The notes under the pieces: model-generated | What the model was told of the DNA's origin: nothing | What the model saw: the letters and a program-made list of their open reading frames with translations, nothing else | Databases searched by the model: none | Shown here: positions 1 through 11,205 of the stretch, piece after piece | How positions within the stretch are numbered: the stretch's first letter is position 1 | Layout: every line of letters starts with the position of its first letter | Translations under genes and position numbers: made by a program | Assembly: GCA_024516155.1 (NCBI GenBank) | Contig: JAJJXM010000006.1 | Coordinates: forward strand, 1,154,659-1,218,658 | Length of the DNA stretch: 64,000 nt | Origin: Pyronema omphalodes | Taxonomy: Eukaryota; Ascomycota; Pezizomycetes; Pezizales; Pyronemataceae | Direction of reading: 5' to 3'

Positions 1-2
1 AA

Positions 3-140
3 CATGACCATCCCGCCTTTCACAAATAATGCCCGACTCGCCTCCGCATCCACAAAGAAGCCAGAGAGGCAACCCAACCCGCCGCCTCTACCTCACCCAA
101 CCCTACAGACAAAGACACCGACATGATCCAACATGTCTAA
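3..140 (+). pseudogene. LINE-A ORF1 3' end, with nonsense codon
   Basis: This is the C-terminal stretch of the gag-like ORF1, recognised by near identity with 5522-5671. A TAA at 27-29 replaces the CAA codon found in the other units, so this copy is broken. The normal stop (138-140) lies inside ATGTCTAA, which also contains the ORF2 start at 133. Confidence 0.75.
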
Positions 141-3100
141 TTACAACCCATTCGCAACGACAATCCGAATAGTTTCCCATAATATGAATCGCCAACGCCC
201 AGCCCTCGACTGCCTCCTAAACAGCGCCTGCACAACAGCAGACATCATCCTGCTGCAGGAAATCAACATCACCGACGCCGCCTTCGCCACCACCCACCCC
301 GCCTTCACGTTGGTCCTGCCCCCCCGCGGTGACAGAGCCTCCAACAGGACAGCGGCGTATATCAATCGCACAAACCCTTACCTGAAAGTATCACAACGCA
401 CAGACATATGTACAGACCCAGACCTCCAGGTCCTCGAGGTAGGTACAGATCTCATCCCCGCGTTTTTCCTTTTAAATATTTATAATGAACGTGACTCCGA
501 AACCCAAACCTACACAATTCCCCGCTCCCTATCACCCCTTTCCCTCCCACGCAGATGCGTTATAACAGGTGACCTCAACGCTCACCACGCTCTATGGAAC
601 TCCGCAACACGCACACCCAAACGTGCCAGTGAACTGTTACACCTTATAGAACAGGAACATTGGAGATTGGTTTCAGTCCCAGACACCCCGACACACTACT
701 ACCAACAGGGGACTAGATCCTCCGTTATCGACTTGACCCTGGCCTCGCCAGCCATGATGGAAGAGGTAGGAAACTGGGCCATAGACGATGAATTAGCCAC
801 CGGGTCGGACCACGAAGTAATTCGCTTTGACATCCAAACTGTGCACCCAGACATAGAACCTGCCCCCCCACCGGAACGTCTCAACTGGCGGAAAACAGAC
901 TGGGCCTTGTTCTCCACGACCCTCCAAGCATCCATCTCCGCATCGACAACACAGTGGAGTCAATACACGTCCAACCCCACACCCGAAAACCTCGACGCCT
1001 GGGCGCGCCACGCGAGAGAACATATCCTCGATGCAGCTCGCGCCTCCACCCCCGTACTACAAGTCACCCCCCGATCGAAACGTTGGTGGACGGTGGAAGT
1101 CACCACCGCCAGAAAGGATATGACCCGCGCAAAAAGAAGGCGGAAATCAACGGGCTCAGACACTAACCACACCATTTACCGCCGCCTACGAAACATGTAT
1201 CAGCGTCAGATAAGACATGCCAAGGATGCGATGTGGAAAGAGTATCTGGCTCAGGCAGAAGGACAGGACGTCTGGCGGGCCTTCAAATACACAAACCCGC
1301 ACCGTGCCCAACTCACTCCCAATATCCGCGCCACAATCAACGGTAGGGAGGAACTCTGCAGTTCGTTCGACAGGAAAGTAGAGGCATTTCAGATGTTATT
1401 CCCCCCACCACCTCCCCCGCCCCCCCCCCATCCACCCTCCCTTGTCGCAGACAGACAGCGTGGACGACCTTCTCGCCGTCGGAGGTCAAACAACCCATCT
1501 TTACCTCTTCCCCCTCGAAAGCCCCAGGACCCGACGGGATAACCTTTGGTTGTCTCCGCCAAGTGTGTCTCGCCTTCCCCACATACCTAACCAATCTATA
1601 CTCGACGCTGGGCACTGTAGGGTACCATCCCCGCGGGTGGAGACAGGCCACGACGGTAATTATACCAAAACCTAACAAACCCGACTACGCAAACCCAAAG
1701 GCATACCGCCCAATCGCCCTGCTCAACTGCCTTGGAAAAACGTTAGAGAAATTAATGGCGACTCGGCTCGGACAACTCGCGGAGACCCGGGAACTGTTAC
1801 ACCGAGACCAAATAGGAGGCCGCCCGCAGCGATCCGCCATCGACGCCGCAATGGCGCTCGTCCACGACATTGAAATGGGTAAACAACAGAAACTTATCGC
1901 CACAGCACTTTTCCTAGACGTACGCGGAGCTTTCGACAATGTCTCCGCCGATCGCCGTCAGCAGACACTACACCAGCTAGGCTGCCCCCGACAAATCCGA
2001 ACATGGTGCGAAACCTTCCTCGCCGAAAGGACGACCGCTCTATCCTTCGACGGAAAAACAGATCGCCAACGCGCAATTCAAACGGGAATCCCCCAGGGTT
2101 CCCCAGCATCACCGATCCTGTTCCTCCTGTACTTAAGACCGCTCTTCGACGCACTAACGAGGAACACCCGTTCGCGTGGACCCCCAGTTACATGGATGAC
2201 GTCGCAATCGTCGTACAGAGTCGAACCCGGAAAGAAAACGCGCGCTTCCTGGAAAAAGTCACCGAAACAGCATTCACTTGGGCAGCTTCCAACGCTGTGG
2301 CCTTTGACGACTCAAAGACGGGACTCCTCCATTTCCACTGGGCGAGGTCAGATACAATCACAGACAATGAAAAAGTAAAACTACCAAACGGTACGATAGT
2401 GAGCCCTGGGACGCAGGGAGGAGAAAAAGATGTTGTACGATGGATTGGTATGTACCTAGACAGACGCCTTACCTTTAAAGCACATGTACGTAGAAAAACA
2501 GCCGCCGCACAAAGAACGCTCAACGCGCTATGCCGATTAGCAAGATATGAAACAGGTCTGTCTCCCCTCGCGACCCGACTAATTTTCCAGTCATGCGTCC
2601 AGACCCGTGCGGACTTTGGCGCGGAGATATGGTGGACGCGACAGAGAGACCTCGCCTCGAAACTCAAAACCCAGCAAAATTCAGCCCTACGCCGCATACT
2701 CAACGCCTTTAACTCGACTCCCACACTGGCGCTCCATAACGAGACCGCGCTACCTCCGGTATCGATACGCCTGGACCACAAGCAACGCCAATACGCACTT
2801 CGCGTCCTCACTCTCCCTCCGACACACCCGATCGCACGCCGGTGTCCCACATCCTTCCCCATACCGAGCTTACAATCCGCCGCTATTGAGATCGCGAACG
2901 AGTACGACCACCCGTGGCACAACACCACGCGACAGCCCACGCGCCTCCTCAGCGCTCTACACTCTCTCTCGCCTTGGCTCCCTCTCAACGCACCGGTCGA
3001 AGACACCTCCCTCCCCGTTCCGCTCGACGCTGACGAAAACCTCTTAACCGTCGACATCCCCACAGCCCAGAAACCCGAGACAGCGCACACCCACCTCCAA

Positions 3101-3336
3101 CTCCTCGACAACCTCAGACGACGCCGCAATGTCATCATCGCCTACACGGACGGGTCGCAGACCGCGTCTGGCACTGGCGCCGGATACACCATCACCACTG
3201 GACTACCCACCACCATTAACGCCATCGTACCTATGGGAGACACAGCTGAAGTGTTCGATGCAGAGGTGCGCGCAATTCAAGAATGCCTCTTAACGTGCTT
3301 GAAATACATCGCTCGCCTCAACCTCCACAACCATCG
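133..3336 (+). pseudogene. LINE-A ORF2 (EN-RT-RNase H), frameshifted and truncated
   Basis: ORF2 of a Tad1-type LINE, which would nick the target and copy the element RNA. EN motifs are visible: HN near the start, QE, TGDLNAHH at about 567-591 and GSDH at about 802-813. RT follows, with motif A FLDVRGAFDNV near 1909-1941, GIPQGSP near 2086-2106 and YMDD at 2189-2200. RNase H starts with YTDGSQ at about 3142. The frame is lost at the poly-C run around 1405-1430 and again around 2145-2165, between LFDAL and the YMDD motif. The C-terminal RNase H half and Cys/His motif are missing because S1 follows at 3337. Array unit 2 shows both breaks. Confidence 0.85.
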
Positions 3337-5326
3337 ATTTATTTTTATTTATTTATTAACTCATACACGCATCCAACCGTAAGGTTATGGCGGAATCTAC
3401 AGTAAATACAAAATTAAGAAACCCGGGTGTTAGGCCGAGCTCTCACTGGGTATGCCCCAGAGCTTGTCGTTAGGGTGTGGGGTTGTAGACCCCCAAGTCT
3501 CGTTGTGCTTTTGTTCGTCAAGCGTCGTCTGTTCCAGGAGCCCTGTACGCTCGGAGGCCACCTCGCCGGGTCGTTCCCCCATTTCCTCCACCCTTCCCCT
3601 CCCATTTTTAACCATTTTTCCGCCTTTATGTCCCCCACAAAGCAAAAACAAAACCAAAGCAAAGTTAAACAGCCGCCGGGCCACCTACGCCCCCACTCTC
3701 CTCCCCTCTCTCAACTCCTCCGCCGGTGTCTCCTGACTCTTTGCCCTTTGAAACACCCGGGCCCGCCCTGCCCCTCTTCTCCTCCCCTCTCTCCCCTTCT
3801 CCCCCCTTCTTTCTCAGCCTTCTCGCTGCCCCGCCTCGCCTCTCTCCCCTTCTTGTCGGTGGTGTTGTAAGTCCAAGATTGCCATTCCCAAGCACAATCT
3901 GGACGTTGATGCCTCCGCTCTTGACGACTTCTGCCCAAGTCTTCTTTGCGGAGGGGGTTGTCTGTCTGGGTTGGTGGGTATTCTTTCCCCTGCCACCAGT
4001 CTTCGTTGTAGGGGTCTTGTTGGGTGTCGCTGCCGTAGGTCTCGTCTCCTGCGCTTTCATCTTCTTCTTCTGCGTAGCCTTCGCCTCCACAGTCTTCCAT
4101 CCGTTCGTCTCAGCAGGGGCAGTGCTTGGGGCGTCGGGTAGAGGTGTGTCCTGAGCAGATGAACTGTCAGGGTGAGGTTCCGGTGTCGCATCGGTTGACG
4201 TGATCGCGAGGAGAGGTAGGGGGGACATAGGCTTGAGGGCATCAAGCTTGTCCTGGGCGGCGGTAGTCGCATGTTTCGAGTGCATCAGGCTTCGCACCGG
4301 TGATGCAGCTCTCGGTTTGTGGTTGACCGGTGCTCTGGTCGTTGGTGAGGTGGGTTCGGTGTTCTGGTCGCTTCCCCTTCGCTTTCTCTTGCCAGGAGGG
4401 TTGCGGACAGCGTCCAGGACATCCTGAATGTCGTGTTGGACGACGGACAGTTGCATAGTCATCTCTTCCATCGCTGAGGAAGAGGCCGTGAGGTTCGGTG
4501 AGGGGGGCGCCGAAATGACTTGTTGCTGTTCGTCGATTTTCTTCGTCAGGGCGTCCACAGCAGCCTTGAGAGCTGCTGTTTCTGCCTGTGTAGAGTCGTG
4601 TGCTGTGCGCAGCGTCGCGTTTTCGAAGAGCAGATCGTTGAATTTCGTCATCATGACGTCGAATCTGCCGTGTATCGCATCGTTGTTGTTGCGCATGGAT
4701 TCCTCGAGTGTATTGAAGCGTCGCTGTGTGTCCCGGTGGATCTGTTGTATCCCCAGGAAGCTGGCTCCATTGAGTTCGGCGTAGTTGTCATGGAACAGCT
4801 GATCCAGGGTGGCATAGGTGTCATCAGCTGCAACTGCCTCATTAATCGCGGATACACACAAGCGGCGGTAGGTACTGAACCGGCTGTGTTCAGTTGTCGC
4901 TTGTAGCTGGTGTGTTGAAGCCGAAGGAACTGGTGATCCTGCCAAGACCACGCTCTGGAAGGGTTTTCCAGCGAAGTTTCCATCAACTTCATCAACTATT
5001 TCATCTCCTCCATCAAAAATAGGGTTGGGTCTATCATGAGGAGGGTCGGCTAGAACATTGTACGCGTTTTCGGACCGTTTCGATCGTCGGGCGTTGTTCT
5101 GTCGTTGTTTTGGCGACATTTCGTGAGGTGGGGTAAGCCAAAACTCGTGAAAACTCTGATTTTGCGACAAAAGTCAACAAAAAACAACGTAGAATTCCCT
5201 GAAAATTCAGAGAATAACGTAACAGAGTGCTGCGAATCCGAATCCGATGAGAAAACCGGGGGTTTCGGTGCTCGTTGTTGAGAATGCAGGGGGGGGGGGT
5301 CGCCGTTGCCGTGTGCTGAGATGCAG
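3337..5326 (-). mobile_element. S1 element (TAAA tail), full length, array unit 1
   Basis: A short non-LTR-type element read on the minus strand. It has a 5' box with a long C run, a roughly 200-nt leader, one long ORF, a 325-nt 3' UTR and a TAAA-repeat tail at 3337-3356. The 3' 310 nt match the end of LINE-E (63112-63420). The 5' end here carries the extra sequence TACCTGCATCTCAG before CACACGGC. No target duplication is seen, because the flanks come from different parts of LINE-A (recombinant joint). Confidence 0.85.
3665..5119 (-). CDS. S-element protein, coiled-coil, 484 aa
   Basis: The function is unknown. I start it at the first ATG (5119, MSPKQRQ); the frame is open 17 codons further upstream, but only with TTG. 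The protein is basic at the N terminus (RRSKR, 11-15), has a variable block at about 68-130, a likely coiled coil at about 128-205 (leucine/alanine heptads), a KRKRR nuclear-localisation-like cluster at 244-248, a KTWAEVV motif at 393-399 and an Arg/Gly/Glu-rich C terminus. It has a single cysteine, so it has no zinc knuckle, and it has no EN or RT motif. Coiled coil plus basic tail suggests an RNA-binding, particle-forming protein like LINE ORF1p, but that is inference. The same 484 codons are kept in at least six other copies. Confidence 0.8.
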   Translation of the reverse strand: MSPKQRQNNARRSKRSENAYNVLADPPHDRPNPIFDGGDEIVDEVDGNFAGKPFQSVVLAGSPVPSASTHQLQATTEHSRFSTYRRLCVSAINEAVAADDTYATLDQLFHDNYAELNGASFLGIQQIHRDTQRRFNTLEESMRNNNDAIHGRFDVMMTKFNDLLFENATLRTAHDSTQAETAALKAAVDALTKKIDEQQQVISAPPSPNLTASSSAMEEMTMQLSVVQHDIQDVLDAVRNPPGKRKRRGSDQNTEPTSPTTRAPVNHKPRAASPVRSLMHSKHATTAAQDKLDALKPMSPLPLLAITSTDATPEPHPDSSSAQDTPLPDAPSTAPAETNGWKTVEAKATQKKKMKAQETRPTAATPNKTPTTKTGGRGKNTHQPRQTTPSAKKTWAEVVKSGGINVQIVLGNGNLGLTTPPTRRGERRGGAARRLRKKGGEGERGEEKRGRAGPGVSKGKESGDTGGGVERGEESGGVGGPAAV

Positions 5327-5329
5327 GTA

Positions 5330-5671
5330 AAAACCGATCAATGTCGACGGTGCCAACTCTACGGCCACCACCAAGCAACCTGCACTGGACCCCCCGGACC
5401 GATCTGCGCCCTCTGCGGAAAAGAACACCCCACGGAGAACCACAACTGCACCGAATGCCCGACGAGAAACGGTAAGTCGTGCTCACACACTAAGTACGAA
5501 TGCAGAAACTGCGTCGAGGCTGGCATCCCCGGACATGACCATCCCGCCTTTCACAAACAATGCCCGACTCGCCTCCGCATCCACAAGGAAGCCAGAGAGG
5601 CAACCCAACCCGCCGCCTCTACCTCACCCAACCCTACAGACAAAGACACCGACATGATCAAACATGTCTAA
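5330..5671 (+). pseudogene. LINE-A ORF1 C-terminal fragment (zinc knuckles)
   Basis: This is the gag-like C terminus, truncated upstream by the S1 joint. The first knuckle is CRRCQLYGHHQATC (CX2CX4HX4C), followed by a CALC...H...C segment and a CSHTKYECRNC segment, the usual three Cys/His clusters of this ORF1 type that bind element RNA. The frame is open to its stop at 5669-5671, which overlaps the ORF2 start in ATGTCTAA (5664-5671). Confidence 0.8.
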
Positions 5672-8600
5672 TTACAACCCGTTCGCAACGACAATCCGAA
5701 TAGTTTCCCATAATATGAATCGCCAACGCCCAGCCCTCGACTCCCTCCTAAACACCGCCTGCACATCAGCAGACATCATCCTGCTACAGGAAATCAACAT
5801 CACCGACGCCGCCTTCGCCACCACCCACCCCGCCTTCACGTTGGTCCTGCCCCCCAGCGGTGACAGAGCCTCCAACAGGACAGCGGCGTATATCAATCGC
5901 ACAAACCCTTACCTGAAAGTATCACAACGCACAGACATATGTACAGACCCAGACCTCCAGGTCCTCGAGGTAGGTACAGATCTCATCCCCGCGTTTTTCC
6001 TTTTAAATATTTATAATGAACGTGACTCCGAAACCCAAACCTACACAATTCCCCGCCCCCTATCACCCCTTTCCCTCCCACGCAGATGCGTTATAACAGG
6101 TGACCTCAACGCTCACCACGCTCTATGGAACTCCGCAACACGCACACCCAAACGTGCCAGTGAACTGTTACACCTTATAGAACAGGAACATTGGAGATTG
6201 GTTTCAGTCCCAGACACCCCGACACACTACTACCAACAGGGGACTAGATCCTCCGTTATCGACTTGACCCTGGCCTCGCCAGCCATGATGGAAGAGGTAG
6301 GAAACTGGGCCATAGACGATGAATTAGCCACCGGGTCGGACCACGAAGTAATTCGCTTTGACATCCAAACTGTGCACCCAGACATAGAACCTGCCCCCCC
6401 ACCGGAACGTCTCAACTGGCGGAAAACAGACTGGGCCTTGTTCTCCACGACCCTCCAAGCATCCATCTCCGCATCGACAACACAGTGGAGTCAATACGCG
6501 TCCAACCCCACACCCGAAAACCTCGACGCCTGGGCGCGCCACGCGAGAGAACATATCCTCGATGCAGCTCGCGCCTCCACCCCCGTACTACAAGTCACCC
6601 CCCGATCGAAACGTTGGTGGACGGTGGAAGTCACCACCGCCAGAAAGGATATGACCCGCGCAAAAAGAAGGCGGAAATCAACGGGCTCAGACACTAACCA
6701 CACCATTTACCGCCGCCTACGAAACATGTATCAGCGTCAGATAAGACATGCCAAGGATGCGATGTGGAAAGAGTATCTGGCTCAGGCAGAAGGACAGGAC
6801 GTCTGGCGGGCCTTCAAATACACAAACCCGCGCCGTGCCCAACTCACTCCCAATATCCGCGCCACAATCAACGGTAGGGAGGAACTCTGCAGTTCGTTCG
6901 ACAGGAAAGTAGAGGCATTTCAGATGTTATTCCCCCCACCACCTCCCCCGCCCCCCCCCCATCCACCCTCCCTTGTCGCAGACAGACAGCGTGGACGACC
7001 TTCTCGCCGTCGGAGGTCAAACAACCCATCTTTACCTCTTCCCCCTCGAAAGCCCCAGGACCCGACGGGATAACCTTTGGTTGTCTCCGCCAAGTGTGTC
7101 TCGCCTTCCCCACATACCTAACCAATCTATACTCGACGCTGGGCACTGTAGGGTACCATCCCCGCGGGTGGAGACAGGCCACGACGGTAATTATACCAAA
7201 ACCTAACAAACCCGACTACGCAAACCCAAAGGCATACCGCCCAATCGCCCTGCTCAACTGCCTTGGAAAAACGTTAGAGAAATTAATGGCGACTCGGCTC
7301 GGACAACTCGCGGAGACCCGGGAACTGTTACACCGAGACCAAATAGGAGGCCGCCCGCAGCGATCCGCCATCGACGCCGCAATGGCGCTCGTCCACGACA
7401 TTGAAATGGGTAAACAACAGAAACTTATCGCCACAGCACTTTTCCTAGACGTACGCGGAGCTTTCGACAATGTCTCCGCCGATCGCCGTCAGCAGACACT
7501 ACACCAGCTAGGCTGCCCCCGACAAATCCGAACATGGTGCGAAACCTTCCTCGCCGAAAGGACGACCGCTCTATCCTTCGACGGAAAAACAGATCGCCAA
7601 CGCGCAATTCAAACGGGAATCCCCCAGGGTTCCCCAGCATCACCGATCCTGTTCCTCCTGTACTTAAGACCGCTCTTCGACGCACTAACGAGGAACACCC
7701 GTTCGCGTGGACCCCCAGTTACATGGATGACGTCGCAATCGTCGTACAGAGTCGAACCCGGAAAGAAAACGCGCGCTTCCTGGAAAAAGTCACCGAAACA
7801 GCATTCACTTGGGCAGCTTCCAACGCTGTGGCCTTTGACGACTCAAAGACGGGACTCCTCCATTTCCACTGGGCGAGGTCAGATACAATCACAGACAATG
7901 AAAAAGTAAAACTACCAAACGGTACGATAGTGAGCCCTGGGACGCAGGGAGGAGAAAAAGATGTTGTACGATGGATTGGTATGTACCTAGACAGACGCCT
8001 TACCTTTAAAGCACATGTACGTAGAAAAACAGCCGCCGCACAAAGAACGCTCAACGCGCTATGCCGATTAGCAAGATATGAAACAGGTCTGTCTCCCCTC
8101 GCGACCCGACTAATTTTCCAGTCATGCGTCCAGACCCGTGCGGACTTTGGCGCGGAGATATGGTGGACGCGACAGAGAGACCTCGCCTCGAAACTAAAAA
8201 CCCAGCAAAATTCAGCCCTACGCCGCATACTCAACGCCTTTAACTCGACTCCCACACTGGCGCTCCATAACGAGACCGCGCTACCTCCGGTATCGATACG
8301 CCTGGACCACAAGCAACGCCAATACGCACTTCGCGTCCTCACTCTCCCTCCGACACACCCGCTCGCACGCCGGTGTCCCACATCCTTCCCCATACCGAGC
8401 TTACAATCCGCCGCTATTGAGATCGCGAACGAGTACGACCACCCGTGGCACAACACCACGCGACAGCCCACGCGCCTCCTCAGCGCTCTACACTCTCTCT
8501 CGCCTTGGCTCCCTCTCAACGCACCGGTCGAAGACACCTCCCTCCCCGTTCCGCTCGACGCCGACGAAAACCTCTTAACCGTCGACATCCCCACAGCCCA

Positions 8601-8867
8601 GAAACCCGAGACAGCGCACACCCACCTCCAACTCCTCGACAACCTCAGACGACGCCGCAATGTCATCATCGCCTACACGGACGGGTCGCAGACCGCGTCT
8701 GGCACTGGCGCCGGATACACCATCACCACTGGACTACCCACCACCATTAACGCCATCGTACCTATGGGAGACACAGCTGAAGTGTTCGATGCAGAGGTGC
8801 GCGCAATTCAAGAATGCCTCTTAACGTGCTTGAAATACATCGCTCGCCTCAACCTCCACAACCATCG
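5664..8867 (+). pseudogene. LINE-A ORF2, frameshifted and truncated (unit 2)
   Basis: Same content and the same two frame breaks as the unit 1 copy: the poly-C run at about 6935-6960 and a shift at about 7676-7696 before YMDD. It ends in RNase H at the S1 joint. Shared lesions show that the array was duplicated after they arose. Confidence 0.85.
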
Positions 8868-10860
8868 ATTTATTTTTATTTATTTATTAACTCATACACG
8901 CATCCAACCGTAAGGTTATGGCGGAATCTACAGTAAATACAAAATTAAGAAACCCGGGTGTTAGGCCGAGCTCTCACTGGGTATGCCCCAGAGCTTGTCG
9001 TTAGGGTGTGGGGTTGTAGACCCCCAAGTCTCGTTGTGCTTTTGTTCGTCAAGCGTCGTCTGTTCCAGGAGCCCTGTACGCTCGGAGGCCACCTCGCCGG
9101 GTCGTTCCCCCATTTCCTCCACCCTTCCCCTCCCATTTTTAACCATTTTTCCGCCTTTATGTCCCCCACAAAGCAAAAACAAAACCAAAGCAAAGTTAAA
9201 CAGCCGCCGGGCCACCTACGCCCCCACTCTCCTCCCCTCTCTCAACTCCTCCGCCGGTGTCTCCTGACTCTTTGCCCTTTGAAACACCCGGGCCCGCCCT
9301 GCCCCTCTTCTCCTCCCCTCTCTCCCCTTCTCCCCCCTTCTTTCTCAGCCTTCTCGCTGCCCCGCCTCGCCTCTCTCCCCTTCTTGTCGGTGGTGTTGTA
9401 AGTCCAAGATTGCCATTCCCAAGCACAATCTGGACGTTGATGCCTCCGCTCTTGACGACTTCTGCCCAAGTCTTCTTTGCGGAGGGGGTTGTCTGTCTGG
9501 GTTGGTGGGTATTCTTTCCCCTGCCACCAGTCTTCGTTGTAGGGGTCTTGTTGGGTGTCGCTGCCGTAGGTCTCGTCTCCTGCGCTTTCATCTTCTTCTT
9601 CTGCGTAGCCTTCGCCTCCACAGTCTTCCATCCGTTCGTCTCAGCAGGGGCAGTGCTTGGGGCGTCGGGTAGAGGTGTGTCCTGAGCAGATGAACTGTCA
9701 GGGTGAGGTTCCGGTGTCGCATCGGTTGACGTGATCGCGAGGAGAGGTAGGGGGGACATAGGCTTGAGGGCATCAAGCTTGTCCTGGGCGGCGGTAGTCG
9801 CATGTTTCGAGTGCATCAGGCTTCGCACCGGTGATGCAGCTCTCGGTTTGTGGTTGACCGGTGCTCTGGTCGTTGGTGAGGTGGGTTCGGTGTTCTGGTC
9901 GCTTCCCCTTCGCTTTCTCTTGCCAGGAGGGTTGCGGACAGCGTCCAGGACATCCTGAATGTCGTGTTGGACGACGGACAGTTGCATAGTCATCTCTTCC
10001 ATCGCTGAGGAAGAGGCCGTGAGGTTCGGTGAGGGGGGCGCCGAAATGACTTGTTGCTGTTCGTCGATTTTCTTCGTCAGGGCGTCCACAGCAGCCTTGA
10101 GAGCTGCTGTTTCTGCCTGTGTAGAGTCGTGTGCTGTGCGCAGCGTCGCGTTTTCGAAGAGCAGATCGTTGAATTTCGTCATCATGACGTCGAATCTGCC
10201 GTGTATCGCATCGTTGTTGTTGCGCATGGATTCCTCGAGTGTATTGAAGCGTCGCTGTGTGTCCCGGTGGATCTGTTGTATCCCCAGGAAGCTGGCTCCA
10301 TTGAGTTCGGCGTAGTTGTCATGGAACAGCTGATCCAGGGTGGCATAGGTGTCATCAGCTGCAACTGCCTCATTAATCGCGGATACACACAAGCGGCGGT
10401 AGGTACTGAACCGGCTGTGTTCAGTTGTCGCTTGTAGCTGGTGTGTTGAAGCCGAAGGAACTGGTGATCCTGCCAAGACCACGCTCCGGAAGGGTTTTCC
10501 AGCGAAGTTTCCATCAACTTCATCAACTATTTCATCTCCTCCATCAAAAATAGGGTTGGGTCTATCATGAGGAGGGTCGGCTAGAACATTGTACGCGTTT
10601 TCGGACCGTTTCGATCGTCGGGCGTTGTTCTGTCGTTGTTTTGGCGACATTTCGTGAGGTGGGGTAAGCCAAAACTCGTGAAAAACTCTGATTTTGCGAC
10701 AAAAGTCAACAAAAAACAACGTAGAATTCCCTGAAAATTCAGAGAATAACGTAACAGAGTGCTGCGAATCCGAATCCGATGAGAAAACCGGGGGTTTCGG
10801 TGCTCGTTGTTGAGAATGCAGGGGGGGGGGGTCGCCGTTGCCGTGTGCTGAGATGCAGGT
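8868..10860 (-). mobile_element. S1 element (TAAA tail), full length, array unit 2
   Basis: Same structure and same 5' extension as the unit 1 S1. The tail is at 8868-8887 and the C run at 10821-10830. One extra A in the leader (about 10684) joins the leader frame to a longer upstream open frame, but the ATG of the ORF is unchanged. Confidence 0.85.
9196..10650 (-). CDS. S-element protein, 484 aa
   Basis: Intact copy, almost identical to 3665-5119 (variable block of the same type, KRKRR, KTWAEVV). I chose the ATG at 10650 although the frame stays open upstream to 10977, because the ATG and everything after it are shared with all other copies, while the upstream opening depends on a one-base leader insertion. 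Confidence 0.8.
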   Translation of the reverse strand: MSPKQRQNNARRSKRSENAYNVLADPPHDRPNPIFDGGDEIVDEVDGNFAGKPFRSVVLAGSPVPSASTHQLQATTEHSRFSTYRRLCVSAINEAVAADDTYATLDQLFHDNYAELNGASFLGIQQIHRDTQRRFNTLEESMRNNNDAIHGRFDVMMTKFNDLLFENATLRTAHDSTQAETAALKAAVDALTKKIDEQQQVISAPPSPNLTASSSAMEEMTMQLSVVQHDIQDVLDAVRNPPGKRKRRGSDQNTEPTSPTTRAPVNHKPRAASPVRSLMHSKHATTAAQDKLDALKPMSPLPLLAITSTDATPEPHPDSSSAQDTPLPDAPSTAPAETNGWKTVEAKATQKKKMKAQETRPTAATPNKTPTTKTGGRGKNTHQPRQTTPSAKKTWAEVVKSGGINVQIVLGNGNLGLTTPPTRRGERRGGAARRLRKKGGEGERGEEKRGRAGPGVSKGKESGDTGGGVERGEESGGVGGPAAV

Positions 10861-10863
10861 AAA

Positions 10864-11205
10864 AAAACCGATCAATGTCGACAATGCCAACTCTACGGCC
10901 ACCACCAAGCAACCTGCACTGGACCCCCCGGACCGATCTGCGCCCTCTGCGGAAAAGAACACCCCACGGAGAACCACAACTGCACCGAATGCCCGACGAG
11001 AAACGGTAAGTCGTGCTCACACACTAAGTACGAATGCAGAAACTGCGTCGAGGCTGGCATCCCCGGACATGACCATCCCGCCTTTCACAAACAATGCCCG
11101 ACTCGCCTCCGCATCCACAAGGAAGCCAGAGAGGCAACCCAACCCGCCGCCTCTACCTCACCCAACCCTACAGACAAAGACACCGACATGATCAAACATG
11201 TCTAA
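10864..11205 (+). pseudogene. LINE-A ORF1 C-terminal fragment (unit 3)
   Basis: Zinc-knuckle fragment without a start codon, as in unit 2. The first knuckle carries Gln instead of Arg (CRQC). The stop is at 11203-11205 and overlaps the ORF2 start at 11198. Confidence 0.75.

Larger units (their letters stand above)
1..3336 (+). mobile_element. LINE-A, array unit 1 (partial)
   Basis: Non-LTR retrotransposon fragment with the end of ORF1 and ORF2 from EN to mid-RNase H. It is cut at 3336 by the tail of a reverse S1. In the LINE-A copy at 22041-23597 the sequence continues past this point, so the cut is due to the S1 junction. The element is not mobile as it stands. Confidence 0.88.
5327..8867 (+). 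mobile_element. LINE-A, array unit 2 (partial)
   Basis: The LINE-A segment begins inside the ORF1 zinc-knuckle region and ends at the same RNase H position as unit 1. Both edges are joints with reverse S1 copies. It is nearly identical to unit 1. Confidence 0.88.

Noticed and set aside
3726..4154. Long open frames antisense to the S ORF, recurring in every S copy
   Set aside because: They mirror the biased codon content of the S ORF (Pro/Ser/Phe-rich antisense) and change whenever the sense protein changes; no independent start context or conservation.
3665..5119. S protein as a truncated copy of LINE ORF1
   Set aside because: It lacks the Cys/His clusters and the WYKLAVHGIP region of LINE ORF1, and I see no alignable segment. 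A very distant relation through the coiled coil or the WAEVV motif cannot be excluded by eye.
5117..5170. S ORF starting 17 codons upstream (reading MSQNQSF...)
   Set aside because: The upstream start codon is TTG. In a eukaryote the ATG at MSPKQRQ is the credible start, and one-base indels in the leader (e.g. about 10684) do not affect it.
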